A DNA stretch of 64,000 bases from assembly GCA_001898505.1 (NCBI GenBank), contig MKTZ01000012.1, positions 927 through 64,926 on the forward strand, given 5' to 3'. The stretch comes from Sphingobacteriales bacterium 50-39 (GTDB lineage Bacteria > Bacteroidota > Bacteroidia > Chitinophagales > Chitinophagaceae). Made by a program: the position numbers and the translations under genes. The notes below the pieces were generated by a model. The model saw only the letters and a program-made list of their open reading frames with translations. It was not told the DNA's origin and did no database searches. Numbering within the stretch: position 1 is the stretch's first letter; the number at the start of each line of letters is the position of its first letter. Below, in pieces: positions 8,393 through 17,072 of this stretch.

Positions 8393-9405
8393 TTGGAGAG
8401 GTTTTTCTTTCTGTCCAGCAGGGAGAAATCGCTGTCTTCCCGTACGATGGTATTGCCGAGGATACCCAGTCCATCCACTTCCAGCTCGACCTTATCCCCT
8501 TCCTGCAACCACTGCTCCGTATAACCGGGATCGTTGAGCTTGCCGGTGCCGTTCAATTCCAGAAAGCAACCGGTACCAACCGTACCGCTGCCGATGATAT
8601 CCCCGGGATAAAGATCCACACCATACGAAGCGCGTTCGATGATCTCCGCAAAGGTCCAGTCCATATCGGCGAGATTGCCGTCACTGACTTGTATGTCGTT
8701 GACACGGCACTGCATCCGCAGGTTCCAGTTCTTGCCGACATGCCCTTCCTTACAAGGAACTTCATATTCCTGCAACTCATCCAGGGTCACCAGCCAGGGA
8801 CCAATGACGGTGGAAAAATCCTTGCCCTTGGCAGGACCCAGGTTCAGCAGCATCTCTTCCATCTGGAGCCGCCGCGCACTCATATCGTTCATGATCATCA
8901 GCCCGGCAATATGCTCATCGGCCTGCTCCGCGGGAATATTCCTTCCAGGCCGCCCGATGACAATCGCCACTTCCAGCTCGAAATCCAATTTCTGCAAATG
9001 ATCGGGCATGCAACGGATCTCGCCAGGGCCCTGGATGCTATGATGATTGGTAAAATAAAAGATGGGATACTGATCGAACTCGGGTATCATGGGCGCATTC
9101 CTGTTGCGCCTGGCGGCAGCCACATGCTGACGGAACGCATATCCATCCCGGCAGGAAGGAGGGAAAGGTACGGGCGCCATCAACTGCACGCTATCCAGGG
9201 GTAACGCCTTCCGGGTTCCGATATGCCCATCCACTATCGCCAGCTCGCCGGCCTGCAGGACGGGGAAGATATCGTCCCAATAATTCAGACACATACTGAT
9301 CGTATTGGGGATGTCGGGATGGATCAGCTCTACATCATAGATCATGCCTTCTACCAGGACGGCCAGTTGTTCATGCTCCTCTTTCAGATAGCTTACCAGC
9401 TTCAT
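8389..9405 (-). CDS. fumarylacetoacetate hydrolase family protein
   Basis: 338 residues. FAH-fold enzymes cleave or rearrange beta-diketo or enol acids with a divalent metal. Seen here are FELEVAIVIGRPGRNIP with the metal-binding acidic residues, GLMIMNDMSARRLQ, KGKDFSTVIGPWLVT and PGDIIGSGTVGTGCFLE, all in family order. Length fits the FAH-like group found in tyrosine or homoprotocatechuate breakdown in Bacteroidota, but the substrate is not certain. It leads a two-gene operon with the flavin reductase-like gene and has a complete promoter directly upstream. Confidence 0.9.
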   Translation of the reverse strand: MKLVSYLKEEHEQLAVLVEGMIYDVELIHPDIPNTISMCLNYWDDIFPVLQAGELAIVDGHIGTRKALPLDSVQLMAPVPFPPSCRDGYAFRQHVAAARRNRNAPMIPEFDQYPIFYFTNHHSIQGPGEIRCMPDHLQKLDFELEVAIVIGRPGRNIPAEQADEHIAGLMIMNDMSARRLQMEEMLLNLGPAKGKDFSTVIGPWLVTLDELQEYEVPCKEGHVGKNWNLRMQCRVNDIQVSDGNLADMDWTFAEIIERASYGVDLYPGDIIGSGTVGTGCFLELNGTGKLNDPGYTEQWLQEGDKVELEVDGLGILGNTIVREDSDFSLLDRKKNLSK

Positions 9406-9428
9406 ACGTATGCGATTTTGAGGGATGC

Positions 9429-9459
9429 CAAAGGTAATGGAATAGCGAAGCAGCGCAAA
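9429..9459 (-). promoter_or_regulatory. promoter of the FAH/flavin reductase operon
   Basis: On the minus strand TTTG (9459-9456), a 19-base spacer and TACCTTTG (9436-9429) match the Bacteroidota -33/-7 consensus fully. The ATG lies 23 bases further on. Confidence 0.68.
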
Positions 9460-9482
9460 AAATCCTTAGATTTAGGCGCCTT

Positions 9483-9628
9483 GAGCTCCTGAAAGGAGCT
9501 CGTCCGAAGGACAGACAGAACCGAGCCTTGCGAAGGTTCCGACCAAGGAGGACCGTGACAAAGCAGGTCCGACGAAGGCCCGGTGTGCGGGAATTGAGCT
9601 ATTTTTATACGATGGCCAATTCCCGCAC
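9483..9628. repeat. structured intergenic repeat, copy 2 (long form)
   Basis: It is a chain of hairpins: GAGCTCC/GGAGCTC, GTCC-GAA-GGAC, AACC...GGTT, GGACC/GGTCC around GTGACAAAGCA, then GACGAAGG, and last a 12-bp perfect inverted repeat GTGCGGGAATTG (9585-9596) and CAATTCCCGCAC (9617-9628). The last arm ends 4 bases before the start codon of the serine hydrolase, so its mRNA leader would be strongly folded. Confidence 0.8.
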
Positions 9629-9632
9629 TTTT

Positions 9633-10904
9633 ATGAAGAAAATCACACTATTCGTCATGGGTTTTGCCCTGCTGGGCACGGGGGGCTTTGCGCAGAAAAC
9701 GCATAAATTTTTGGAACAGCTGCTGCGAGAACATGCCTCGCCCCAACTGCTGCATATTTTAGATAATCCGGATTCATTCAGGTACCAGATCATCTATACC
9801 AGGATCGATCTTAAGGGAGATGGGGAATTACGTGATCTGCGCGATTATTTTTATCGGGTGAACGGCGACGAATATTTCAATCCGGCCAGCACGGTAAAGC
9901 TACCTATCGCCCTGATGGCGCTGGAGAAAATGCATGAACTGGAAAAATATGGCATCGACAAATACAGCCCTATGTTAACGGACAGCTCTTACAGCGGGCA
10001 GCATTCCGTATATAGGGACAGCACTGCGTATAACGGACTACCTTCCGTCGCACAGTATATAAAAAAGATCTTTCTGGTCAGCGATAACGATGCCTATAAC
10101 AGGCTGTATGAGTTCTTAGGGCAGGAATATATCAATCGCCGGCTGAGTGAAATGGGGTACAAAGAAGCACGTATTACCCGGCGCTTTGTCCCTATGACGG
10201 AGGATGAGAACCGGCATACGAACCAGATCCGATTCCTCGGGGCAGATGGTAAGGTGGCGTATACGCAGCCGGCGGCAGAAAGTAAATTCCAATTCAATTT
10301 TAACAGGAAGGTGCTGATCGGCAAGGGCCACCTGGACTGGCATGACTCGCTGATCAATGAGCCCATGGATTTTTCCACACATAACAATGTACCTTTACCG
10401 CACCTGCTTCGCATGTTGAAGTATGCGTTATTTCCCGTCCTTGGACCCAAGAAAGCCCGATGGCATCTCACTAACGGCGACCTTGCTTTTCTGTATAGGT
10501 ATATGTCGGAATATCCTTCCGAATCGAAGTACCCTAAATATGACACGACGGAATACTTCGACAGCTATACGAAGTTCTTTTTCTTCAAGGCGGACCGGGG
10601 GAAGGTCCCTCCTTATATTCGCAGCTTCAATAAACCGGGGTGGTCTTACGGGTTTTTGACAGATGTTGCCTATATCGTTGATTTTAAGAATAATATAGCG
10701 TTCGCGCTCGGTGGGACTATCTATGTGAACAGGGATGGGATATTAAATGACGATAAATATGAATATGACGAGGTGGGGTATCCTTTTTTTAAAGAGGTGG
10801 GAGAGATCATTTATCAATATGAGCTAGGCCGAAAGAGGCCTGGCATGGCTGATCTGAGCAAGAGCAGGTTTAAGGTCTTATATAACCCATCCTCCGGGTT
10901 TTGA
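9633..10904 (+). CDS. secreted serine hydrolase, class A beta-lactamase fold
   Basis: 423 residues from the ATG at 9633. The signal peptide MKKITLFVMGFALLGTGGFA decides this start; the frame is open further up, but only through the repeat element. The active-site motif SxxK is S86-TV-K89 (NPASTVKLPIALMALEKM) and the second motif is SDN at 150-152. A KPGW string later may stand for the third KTG-type motif. The protein is longer than true class A beta-lactamases (about 290 aa), with an extra C-terminal part. It is probably a periplasmic or secreted D-Ala peptidase-like or esterase-like enzyme; resistance should not be assumed. It stands alone. Confidence 0.82.
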   Translation: MKKITLFVMGFALLGTGGFAQKTHKFLEQLLREHASPQLLHILDNPDSFRYQIIYTRIDLKGDGELRDLRDYFYRVNGDEYFNPASTVKLPIALMALEKMHELEKYGIDKYSPMLTDSSYSGQHSVYRDSTAYNGLPSVAQYIKKIFLVSDNDAYNRLYEFLGQEYINRRLSEMGYKEARITRRFVPMTEDENRHTNQIRFLGADGKVAYTQPAAESKFQFNFNRKVLIGKGHLDWHDSLINEPMDFSTHNNVPLPHLLRMLKYALFPVLGPKKARWHLTNGDLAFLYRYMSEYPSESKYPKYDTTEYFDSYTKFFFFKADRGKVPPYIRSFNKPGWSYGFLTDVAYIVDFKNNIAFALGGTIYVNRDGILNDDKYEYDEVGYPFFKEVGEIIYQYELGRKRPGMADLSKSRFKVLYNPSSGF

Positions 10905-10985
10905 CGGCGGGCGGGAGACAACGGAGTACCCCGTCGCCGATTCGAAGGTTCTCCGTACCTTTACACCTCTTATAACAGGCGAACC

Positions 10986-11642
10986 ATGAAATTCGAAAAG
11001 ATCCACAATAAAGGGCAGGCTCAGTTGTTCAGGAACCATTACCTGGAAATGTTAACCAAGACACACCCCCTCGTCATCTGGGGTATGTATATTCCCATTA
11101 TCAGCTATTTCCTGTATTACAGCTGGGACACCCTGGAAAACTCTCTGGCGAGGATCGGACTGATCTTTTTGGGCGGCATGTTCTTCTGGACCTTTTTCGA
11201 GTATATCATGCATCGCTGGGCCTTTCATATGATCGCGGAGAGCGAAAGAGCGAAGAAGTTCGTCTATGTCATGCATGGCAACCACCATCATTTCCCCCGC
11301 GACAAAGAACGTCTCTTCATGCCTCCCGTACCGAGCCTGATCATCGCCTCGGCGCTGTTCGGTCTGCAGTACCTCATCATGGGCAATAATGTATTCATGT
11401 TCTTCCCGGGCTTTATGCTTGGGTACCTTCTCTATGGCAGCATGCACTATGCCATCCACGCCTGGAACCCTCCTTTCAAATGGATGAAACCTCTCTGGCG
11501 TAACCATCACCTGCATCACTACAAAGACGAGCACAAAGGTTTTGGCGTCAGCAGCACGATCTGGGACAGGGTCTTTGGGACTATGTTCGATCTGAAAAAA
11601 GAAAAAGAGGACAAGGAGAAAGTAAAGGAACTGATGTACTGA
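10986..11642 (+). CDS. fatty acid 2-hydroxylase-like membrane protein
   Basis: 218 residues. It is a membrane di-iron hydroxylase of the sterol desaturase/fatty acid hydroxylase superfamily. Histidine clusters are in family order: HRWAFH, HGNHHHFPRD, HYAIHAW and HHLHHYKDEHKGFGVSS. There are about four membrane segments between residues 28 and 150. Similarity of layout to fatty acid alpha-hydroxylases suggests 2-hydroxylation of acyl chains of sphingolipids or ornithine lipids, which Chitinophagaceae make; the substrate is inference. The C-terminus is highly charged (KKEKEDKEKVKE). A TACCTTTA box, near the -7 consensus, lies at 10956-10963. Confidence 0.85.
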   Translation: MKFEKIHNKGQAQLFRNHYLEMLTKTHPLVIWGMYIPIISYFLYYSWDTLENSLARIGLIFLGGMFFWTFFEYIMHRWAFHMIAESERAKKFVYVMHGNHHHFPRDKERLFMPPVPSLIIASALFGLQYLIMGNNVFMFFPGFMLGYLLYGSMHYAIHAWNPPFKWMKPLWRNHHLHHYKDEHKGFGVSSTIWDRVFGTMFDLKKEKEDKEKVKELMY

Positions 11643-11643
11643 T

Positions 11644-12009
11644 TCACCACCTCTCTTCATCCGGGATATCTTCAGAACGGGCCGAAGGCTCGTTGTCCGA
11701 AGGACCATCATTATGCTTAGCGGAATACTTTCGGCGGGTCTCTATCTTTTTCAACATCCTGTCGATGATCAGGCGGGCAATGATCCTTCCTGCATCCTCT
11801 CCCTTATGCTGTTGCAGCAAATAGCGAAGACGCGGCTCCTCCACATCTATACGATACAGCAGTTGTACCAGCCCGTTGAAATCGTCCCGGATCATGCTGT
11901 TGATCTTCCCGGCCAACAGGGATTCCACCTCTTCGGCCGTCAGCCTGCCCGCGAGGTCCCATGGACGGATGTGATTCAACTCCTGTATGAGTTCCTGTGT
12001 CGTCTCCAT
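11644..12009 (-). CDS. small hypothetical protein with repeat-encoded tail
   Basis: 121 residues from METTQELIQEL at 12009; the longer frame upstream overlaps the protease gene and is not needed. The body looks helical and acidic/basic mixed (NSMIRDDFNGLVQLLYRIDV). No family was recognised with confidence. The stop of the S41 protease gene is 5 bases upstream, so it is the last gene of that operon. The final 25 residues are encoded partly by a copy of the structured repeat (11676-11714), giving HNDGPSDNEPSARSED, so the natural C-terminus has been altered by insertion. Confidence 0.65.
   Translation of the reverse strand: METTQELIQELNHIRPWDLAGRLTAEEVESLLAGKINSMIRDDFNGLVQLLYRIDVEEPRLRYLLQQHKGEDAGRIIARLIIDRMLKKIETRRKYSAKHNDGPSDNEPSARSEDIPDEERW
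11676..11714. repeat. structured repeat, copy 3, inside a coding region
   Basis: The plus strand reads ACGGGCC-GAA-GGCTCGT, then TGTCCGAAGGAC, then CATCATTATG: the same hairpin order as other copies. It lies in frame in the 3' end of the small gene on the minus strand. Confidence 0.8.
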
Positions 12010-12013
12010 AATT

Positions 12014-14293
12014 TTATTTTTTCGCCAGCTCCAGCGCCTTATCCAGCATCTCATCCCTGCCTTCCCGGATGCCTTTGATGGTCCTCCCCACGGGGACGTC
12101 GGGCACGATGCCTTTCAGGTGGTGCTTGTCGCCCTGGTGATCTTTTACCAGCATCCCGGTCCAGTTGACATGATATCCGCCGGGCAGGAAGAAGGGATTG
12201 ATATTGCCATTGGTCCCCGCCGTGGGCTGTCCTATGATGGTGGCCAGGTGAAGGTCCTTAATAAATCCCATATAGCTTTCGGCATAGCTGATGGCGCTGC
12301 CGTCGATGAGGAAAAATACCTTCCCATACAGACGCGGGTTGACGGGATGCATATTCCACCCCCCTTCCGAATACGTCACCTGCTGATAGTCCGGGTAGGT
12401 TATCTGGGGTACGTACATCCATTTTGTATCCTCTGTTTCCGAAAGAAAATGACCGATGAGCTCATGGTTGGAGTTGGGATAGCCTCTGAGATCGCAAATG
12501 ATGGACCTGGCCTGCTCCAATTGCGACATCCATGCACGAATCGAGTCCATGGGATCCCTGTCCAGGTCGATGTAAAAGACGCCGGGCCTTATCCATCCGG
12601 AGGGATGTTTCGTTCGGCCCTGGTACCAGGGCTGCCATTCCATCGTTCGGGGTATACGGACGGTGTGGAGTCCATCCTCCCGGCGGAGGCCAAGCGTGAG
12701 GCTGCTGTCGCGGGGGCCCAGCGTCAGGCTGACGATGTCACGGAATAGTTTTAACTGTGGAGAACCGGATGAGGTCCGATCGAGATATGCCATGTATTGC
12801 GCTGCCGGCAGGCCATTGACGGTCTCGACCACATCCCCACGGGATATGTTCAGCGTGCTGTCCAGCACCTTGTCGATGACCAGCTGGCTCTCGGCCTGGG
12901 CAAAGATGAGGGGGGCATAGGCACGATGTATCGAATCCCCCTGCATATAGATATTCATATGCCCGTCATTCATAGGGCCTGTCATCAACTGCAGGGTGGT
13001 CAGAAAATCATAGCGGTTTTTGTCGGCGGCGGCCTTTGCCAGGGTCCTGTCCAGCAGCTCGTCGGGTGTTACGGAGGCGTCCTCCCAATAGGGAAAGAAA
13101 TGACGGAAGATATTCCAGAGGATGACGACATCACCCAGCCGGACGGAAAGATTGTCTCCATTGCTGCCCGCCGGGACGGTGGTATGAATGGCTTTGTCCA
13201 GCCGGCGCAGGGCGGCGGAGTCGCCCTGCGGGAATGTCTGTTCCTTTGTACCATACAAGGCGATGGGGACAATGCAGTCGATGCCGGCGGTCAGGGGGCG
13301 TTGTATATATTCTCCGGGTTTGGGATAATGGTCATACAGCGGCTTAGCGGCAGCTTTGTTCCTCCGGGAGGGATCGTTGACGCTGATGATGGACATCGCC
13401 TTGCTCCCCTCATAAGTGTCTGTGGTGACGGTGGCAAAGCGATAGCCTGCCAGGGATGGGTTGTACTGCCAGGGTTTGGGTTCCTTGCCTTCGAAGCTGC
13501 CATTGTCCAACGATATATTCTTCCATTCACCACCATCTTTTACGGCCAGCTGCAGGTGGTCGATCCATAAAGAACCTTTACCACCCAACATGGCGCCTAT
13601 CGTGACCGTATCCGCCTCCTTATTGGCAGTGCCCGTGATGATATATTCCTTCCAGGTGTTGGAGGTGGCGGGGCGATCGCTCATATTGTAGAAGTAGACG
13701 ACCTTTCCTTTCTTTTGTATCCGCATCATGAAATAACCGGCGCCACCGCTGGTGGAGTCCACCTTCATCCATCCGCTGAGCCGGAACTCTTTCCCCTTGA
13801 TCTGGTTGGCGGGAAAGGTCTGCGCGATGGGGGCAAACCCCTGGCTGACGGGTTTTTCGGGTTGGGGCCGGTGGACCCGGATGCTTTTGTAGATGCCTGG
13901 GGTCTGGCTGGAAAGGCCCACGCCCAAATGCTGCCAGGCTATGGGCATATAGCCGTCCGTATCAGGAGGCGTGATGGCGGCGATGGAAAAGCTGTCTTTT
14001 TCAGCGGCCGGGTAGATGACTACCGTGGGAGCAAATGGATGGAAAAGCCCCTGTAGTATGGTGATCAGCTGTCGATCGTCCCGGGCTTCCATTACTTTTT
14101 TGGCGCCATAGATGGCGAAATTGTCCCAGTCCAGCTCCGCGGCTTCGTCGGAGGGGTGGAAATATCGTATATATCCATATAGACGGGTGAATGCGGTGAG
14201 GTCTTTTTGCTGTTGGGGGCTTAGCTGCGCGGATGCAGGTTGATAAAATAGGAAAAGGAGTGCTGCCACGAGCGTGGCAAATAGGAATTTCAT
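12014..14293 (-). CDS. S41 family C-terminal processing-type protease, secreted
   Basis: 759 residues. It starts at 14293 with signal peptide MKFLFATLVAALLFLFYQPA and SAQ cleavage. The N-terminal region LTAFTRLYGYIRYFHPSDEA is typical of a large Bacteroidota S41 subgroup and is followed by a beta-rich carbohydrate-binding-like region (about 120-290). The peptidase region has a PDZ-like part (LDSTLNISRGDVVETVNGLP) and a catalytic core with DGSAISYAESYMGF (Ser) and GQPTAGTNGNINPFFLPGG. It would cleave proteins in the periplasm or outside; substrates are unknown. It begins 2 bases after the TIGR02757 gene ends, so the two share a transcript. Confidence 0.9.
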   Translation of the reverse strand: MKFLFATLVAALLFLFYQPASAQLSPQQQKDLTAFTRLYGYIRYFHPSDEAAELDWDNFAIYGAKKVMEARDDRQLITILQGLFHPFAPTVVIYPAAEKDSFSIAAITPPDTDGYMPIAWQHLGVGLSSQTPGIYKSIRVHRPQPEKPVSQGFAPIAQTFPANQIKGKEFRLSGWMKVDSTSGGAGYFMMRIQKKGKVVYFYNMSDRPATSNTWKEYIITGTANKEADTVTIGAMLGGKGSLWIDHLQLAVKDGGEWKNISLDNGSFEGKEPKPWQYNPSLAGYRFATVTTDTYEGSKAMSIISVNDPSRRNKAAAKPLYDHYPKPGEYIQRPLTAGIDCIVPIALYGTKEQTFPQGDSAALRRLDKAIHTTVPAGSNGDNLSVRLGDVVILWNIFRHFFPYWEDASVTPDELLDRTLAKAAADKNRYDFLTTLQLMTGPMNDGHMNIYMQGDSIHRAYAPLIFAQAESQLVIDKVLDSTLNISRGDVVETVNGLPAAQYMAYLDRTSSGSPQLKLFRDIVSLTLGPRDSSLTLGLRREDGLHTVRIPRTMEWQPWYQGRTKHPSGWIRPGVFYIDLDRDPMDSIRAWMSQLEQARSIICDLRGYPNSNHELIGHFLSETEDTKWMYVPQITYPDYQQVTYSEGGWNMHPVNPRLYGKVFFLIDGSAISYAESYMGFIKDLHLATIIGQPTAGTNGNINPFFLPGGYHVNWTGMLVKDHQGDKHHLKGIVPDVPVGRTIKGIREGRDEMLDKALELAKK

Positions 14294-14295
14294 AG

Positions 14296-15102
14296 TCAGT
14301 ATTTTTCCATTACGCCCAGTCCGAATAACGCAAAATCGTATTTCACGGGATCGCTTGGATCCAAAGTAATTAAATAATCTGTCAACTCCAAGGCCGACTG
14401 CCAATCTGTTTGCGTTCGTGTCATGAGGTTGAATCGCCGGGCAACTCTTGCCACATGTACGTCCAGCGGGCATACCAGCCGGCCGGTGGAGATCTTTTTC
14501 CAGACGCCGAAGTCGACGCCTCTGTCGTCCTGGCGGACCATCCAGCGAAGGAACATATTCAGCCGCTTGCAGCTGGAGTTTTTTTCGGGCGAGGCGATGT
14601 GCTTGTAGGTGCGGGGCGGGGCGGCGGGCAGGCCATCGTCGGACGAGATGGGCCGGTGGTCAGCCGGGGCTGAGCGATCCAGCTGAAAGAAATATCGATA
14701 AAACCCCGAGAGATGATCTGGCGAGCGCAGGAATGCATCCTCCAGGGAGTCATGATGGGTATAATGCCAGCGGAAGAACTCTATGAAATATAGTAAATCG
14801 GTGGCATTGAAGGTGCGGTGTTTGAAACCTAACAGTCTTTTCCTATCCTTCTCCGCATGCTGTACGATGAACTGGTGAGGTGCGTTGTCCATCAGCTGCA
14901 TTAATTCTTTTGACTTGTTGATGATAGTCGTGCGATTGCCCCAGGAAAAGATAGCGGCAAAGAAGCCGGCGATCTCGATGTCCTGTGGTTTACTGAACAT
15001 ATGTGGAATACTGATCGGGTCAAGGGGGATAAATGCCGGCTGGTTGTATTCATCTACCTTCCTGTTCAGGAATTCGCGAAGATCTGTCAGGGACTTTGTC
15101 AT
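14296..15102 (-). CDS. TIGR02757 family protein
   Basis: 268 residues. The conserved core is present: DIEIAGFFAAIFSWGNRTTI, HRTFNATDLLYFIEFFRWHY, KRLNMFLRWMVRQDDRGVDF and CPLDVHVARVARRF. The pattern CKRLNMFLRWMVR and the late LDPSDPVKYDFALFGLGV recall helix-hairpin-helix glycosylase folds, but no function is established for the family. A stretch of about 20 residues rich in Ala, Pro and Ser (SAPADHRPISSDDGLPAAPP, near residue 145) looks like an insertion in a loop. It is first gene of an operon with the S41 protease and a small protein. Confidence 0.85.
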   Translation of the reverse strand: MTKSLTDLREFLNRKVDEYNQPAFIPLDPISIPHMFSKPQDIEIAGFFAAIFSWGNRTTIINKSKELMQLMDNAPHQFIVQHAEKDRKRLLGFKHRTFNATDLLYFIEFFRWHYTHHDSLEDAFLRSPDHLSGFYRYFFQLDRSAPADHRPISSDDGLPAAPPRTYKHIASPEKNSSCKRLNMFLRWMVRQDDRGVDFGVWKKISTGRLVCPLDVHVARVARRFNLMTRTQTDWQSALELTDYLITLDPSDPVKYDFALFGLGVMEKY

Positions 15103-15158
15103 AATAGTCAGGTGTGCCAGGCGCAGGGCGGATCACGGGTCCGCCGGCCGGAGGCGTA

Positions 15159-16298
15159 TTAACCTATGGCCTGGCGCAGATCGTCGATGAGGTCGTCCAC
15201 ATCTTCGATGCCTACGCTGAGACGTATCAGCGAATCGCTAAGCCCATTTTTTATCCTTTCTTCACGGGGGATGGAGGCGTGTGTCATGCTGGCCGGGTGG
15301 TTGATCAGGGATTCCACGCCACCCAGGCTTTCCGCGAGTGCAAACACTTTCGTGGAGGACAGGAGGCGGATGGCTGTGTCCAGGCTGTCGTCCTTCAGGG
15401 TAAAGCTCATCATGCCGCCGAAGCCTCGCATTTGTTTTTTCGCGACGGCATAACCCGGATGGTCCTGGAAACCGCACCAATAAACCTTACCGACCTTGGG
15501 ATGGCTGCGGAGGAAATGAGCAATCTTTTCGCCATTGGAGCAATGTCTGTCCATGCGCACATGGAGGGTCTTCAATCCCCGCAGCACGAGGAAACAATCC
15601 TGCGGGCCGGGAACGGCGCCACAGCTCTTTTGTATGAAGTATAACTGGTCGCGCAATGCGGTATCGTTCATTACGAGGCAACCATGGATCACGTCGCTGT
15701 GTCCGCCTAGATATTTGGTCGCGGAATGCAGGACGATGTCTGCACCCATGTCCAGCGGATTCTGCAGGTAAGGCGATGCGAAGGTATTGTCTACACACAG
15801 CAGCACCTTATGGGCGCGTGCGAGGTCTGCCAGCGCGGCGATGTCGACGATGTTCATCAGCGGATTGGTTGGCGTCTCCGCCCAGATGAGTTTTGTCCGT
15901 GTGTTGATATACGGCTTGACATTGGCCGTATCCTGCATGTTGACGAAATGAAACTTTATGCCTGCGCGCTCGAAAACTTTTGTGAACAGCCGGTAGGTGC
16001 CTCCATACATATCGTTGGCGGCGATGACCTCATCACCCGGGTTCAGGAGACGCAGCACGGCATCCGTGGCGGCTACGCCACTGCCAAAGCAAAGCCCGTA
16101 TTTCCCATTCTCTATATGCGCCATGGCCGATTCCAGCACCTGGCGGGTGGGGTTCTGGGAGCGGGCATATTCATAGCCCTTATGTTGTCCAGGTGCGGAT
16201 TGTACATAGGTAGACGTCTGATAGATCGGGGTCATGATGGCGCCCGTCGTAGGATCGGGCTCGATGCCCGCGTGGATGAGTTTTGTCGAAAGTTTCAT
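15159..16298 (-). CDS. cystathionine gamma-synthase/lyase-type PLP enzyme
   Basis: 379 residues from MKLSTKLIHAGIEPDP at 16298. It is a Cys/Met metabolism PLP-dependent enzyme: YEYARSQNPTRQVLE, GVAATDAVLRLLNPGDEVIA with the tyrosine loop DMYGGTYRLF, WAETPTNPLMNIVDI, VDNTFASPYLQ, and the PLP lysine in HSATKYLGGHSDVIHG. The LGGVESLINHPASMTHASIP ending is typical. Whether it makes cystathionine (gamma-synthase) or cleaves it (gamma-lyase) cannot be settled by eye, so no symbol is given. It is a single gene with a TATCTTTA box at 16311-16304. Confidence 0.92.
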   Translation of the reverse strand: MKLSTKLIHAGIEPDPTTGAIMTPIYQTSTYVQSAPGQHKGYEYARSQNPTRQVLESAMAHIENGKYGLCFGSGVAATDAVLRLLNPGDEVIAANDMYGGTYRLFTKVFERAGIKFHFVNMQDTANVKPYINTRTKLIWAETPTNPLMNIVDIAALADLARAHKVLLCVDNTFASPYLQNPLDMGADIVLHSATKYLGGHSDVIHGCLVMNDTALRDQLYFIQKSCGAVPGPQDCFLVLRGLKTLHVRMDRHCSNGEKIAHFLRSHPKVGKVYWCGFQDHPGYAVAKKQMRGFGGMMSFTLKDDSLDTAIRLLSSTKVFALAESLGGVESLINHPASMTHASIPREERIKNGLSDSLIRLSVGIEDVDDLIDDLRQAIG

Positions 16299-16571
16299 AT
16301 TTGTAAAGATACCGAAAACCACTCATCTGGTTTAACAAAAGCTTAACCCTATAAGAGCAACATGAACGTATTACCACTTCGCGCAAACTTTTGGGGGTTT
16401 CGATTCTTTTTTTACGGTGTTGGGTAGGCTAAATCCTCTTAAGGCAACCAAACGTTCGGTGAATGCATTCTACCGAATGTAAAGTTTCGCTTGACGTCAG
16501 TGCAATATCAATTTAGCTTTACGTTATTATTCATGGTGACCCGCAATAAAAACTTTTTAAAAATAACATTT

Positions 16572-17054
16572 ATGACACCGCGTGTATCAATCCAAAGGAC
16601 CCTCTTCACACTCGCCTGCTGCGTTTCGCTCAGCGCAGGAGCCTTTGCTACAGAGGGTTTCAACGACCCAGGCTATTTCACTATCAGTGAAAAGATGCTG
16701 AACTCTTTCAAGCAAACATTCCCTGATGCAGAGCAGGTGAGATGGCTTGAATCAACCGACCGTTATACGGTGAACTTTAAAGAGAATGGAATTCTCACCA
16801 AGATCGACTATGACAAGGATGGGAATTTTATCAGCAGTCTGCGTTATTACACGGAGAAGAATCTGCCTATCAACATACTTTGCCGTCTGCAAAAGAAATA
16901 CGCCGATAAAAAAGTATTTGGTGTCACCGAGATGACTTCCGACAATGCTGTGGAATATTATATCAAGCTGGAAGATGATGAGAATTGGATCACCATCAAG
17001 TCGAATGCCGAAGGGAACCTGCAGGTGGTAGAGAAATACAAGAAAGCCCCGTAG
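16572..17054 (+). CDS. secreted PepSY-like/BLIP-like small protein
   Basis: 160 residues from MTPRVSIQRTLFTLACCVSL with a signal peptide cut near GAFA-TE. Longer in-frame starts at 16491 and 16533 lack a reason to be used. The mature part repeats the pattern of the PepSY-like periplasmic family common in Bacteroidota: FPDAEQVRWLESTDRYTVNF, KIDYDKDGNFISSLRYY, LPINILCRLQKKY. It is a paralog of the gene at 20810. Role is unknown; relatives are thought to be beta-lactamase-inhibitor-like folds. Its terminator lies inside the opposing asnB gene. Confidence 0.75.
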   Translation: MTPRVSIQRTLFTLACCVSLSAGAFATEGFNDPGYFTISEKMLNSFKQTFPDAEQVRWLESTDRYTVNFKENGILTKIDYDKDGNFISSLRYYTEKNLPINILCRLQKKYADKKVFGVTEMTSDNAVEYYIKLEDDENWITIKSNAEGNLQVVEKYKKAP

Positions 17055-17072
17055 TTTTCACTGTCAGTTCAA

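Noticed and set aside
9528-9632. N-terminal extension of the serine hydrolase through MRRFRPRRTVTKQVRR
   Set aside because: It is translated repeat sequence; a complete signal peptide begins at 9633.
12797-13570. 257-aa plus-strand frame opposite the S41 protease
   Set aside because: Shadow of the minus-strand coding region; the protease frame has signal peptide and full motifs.
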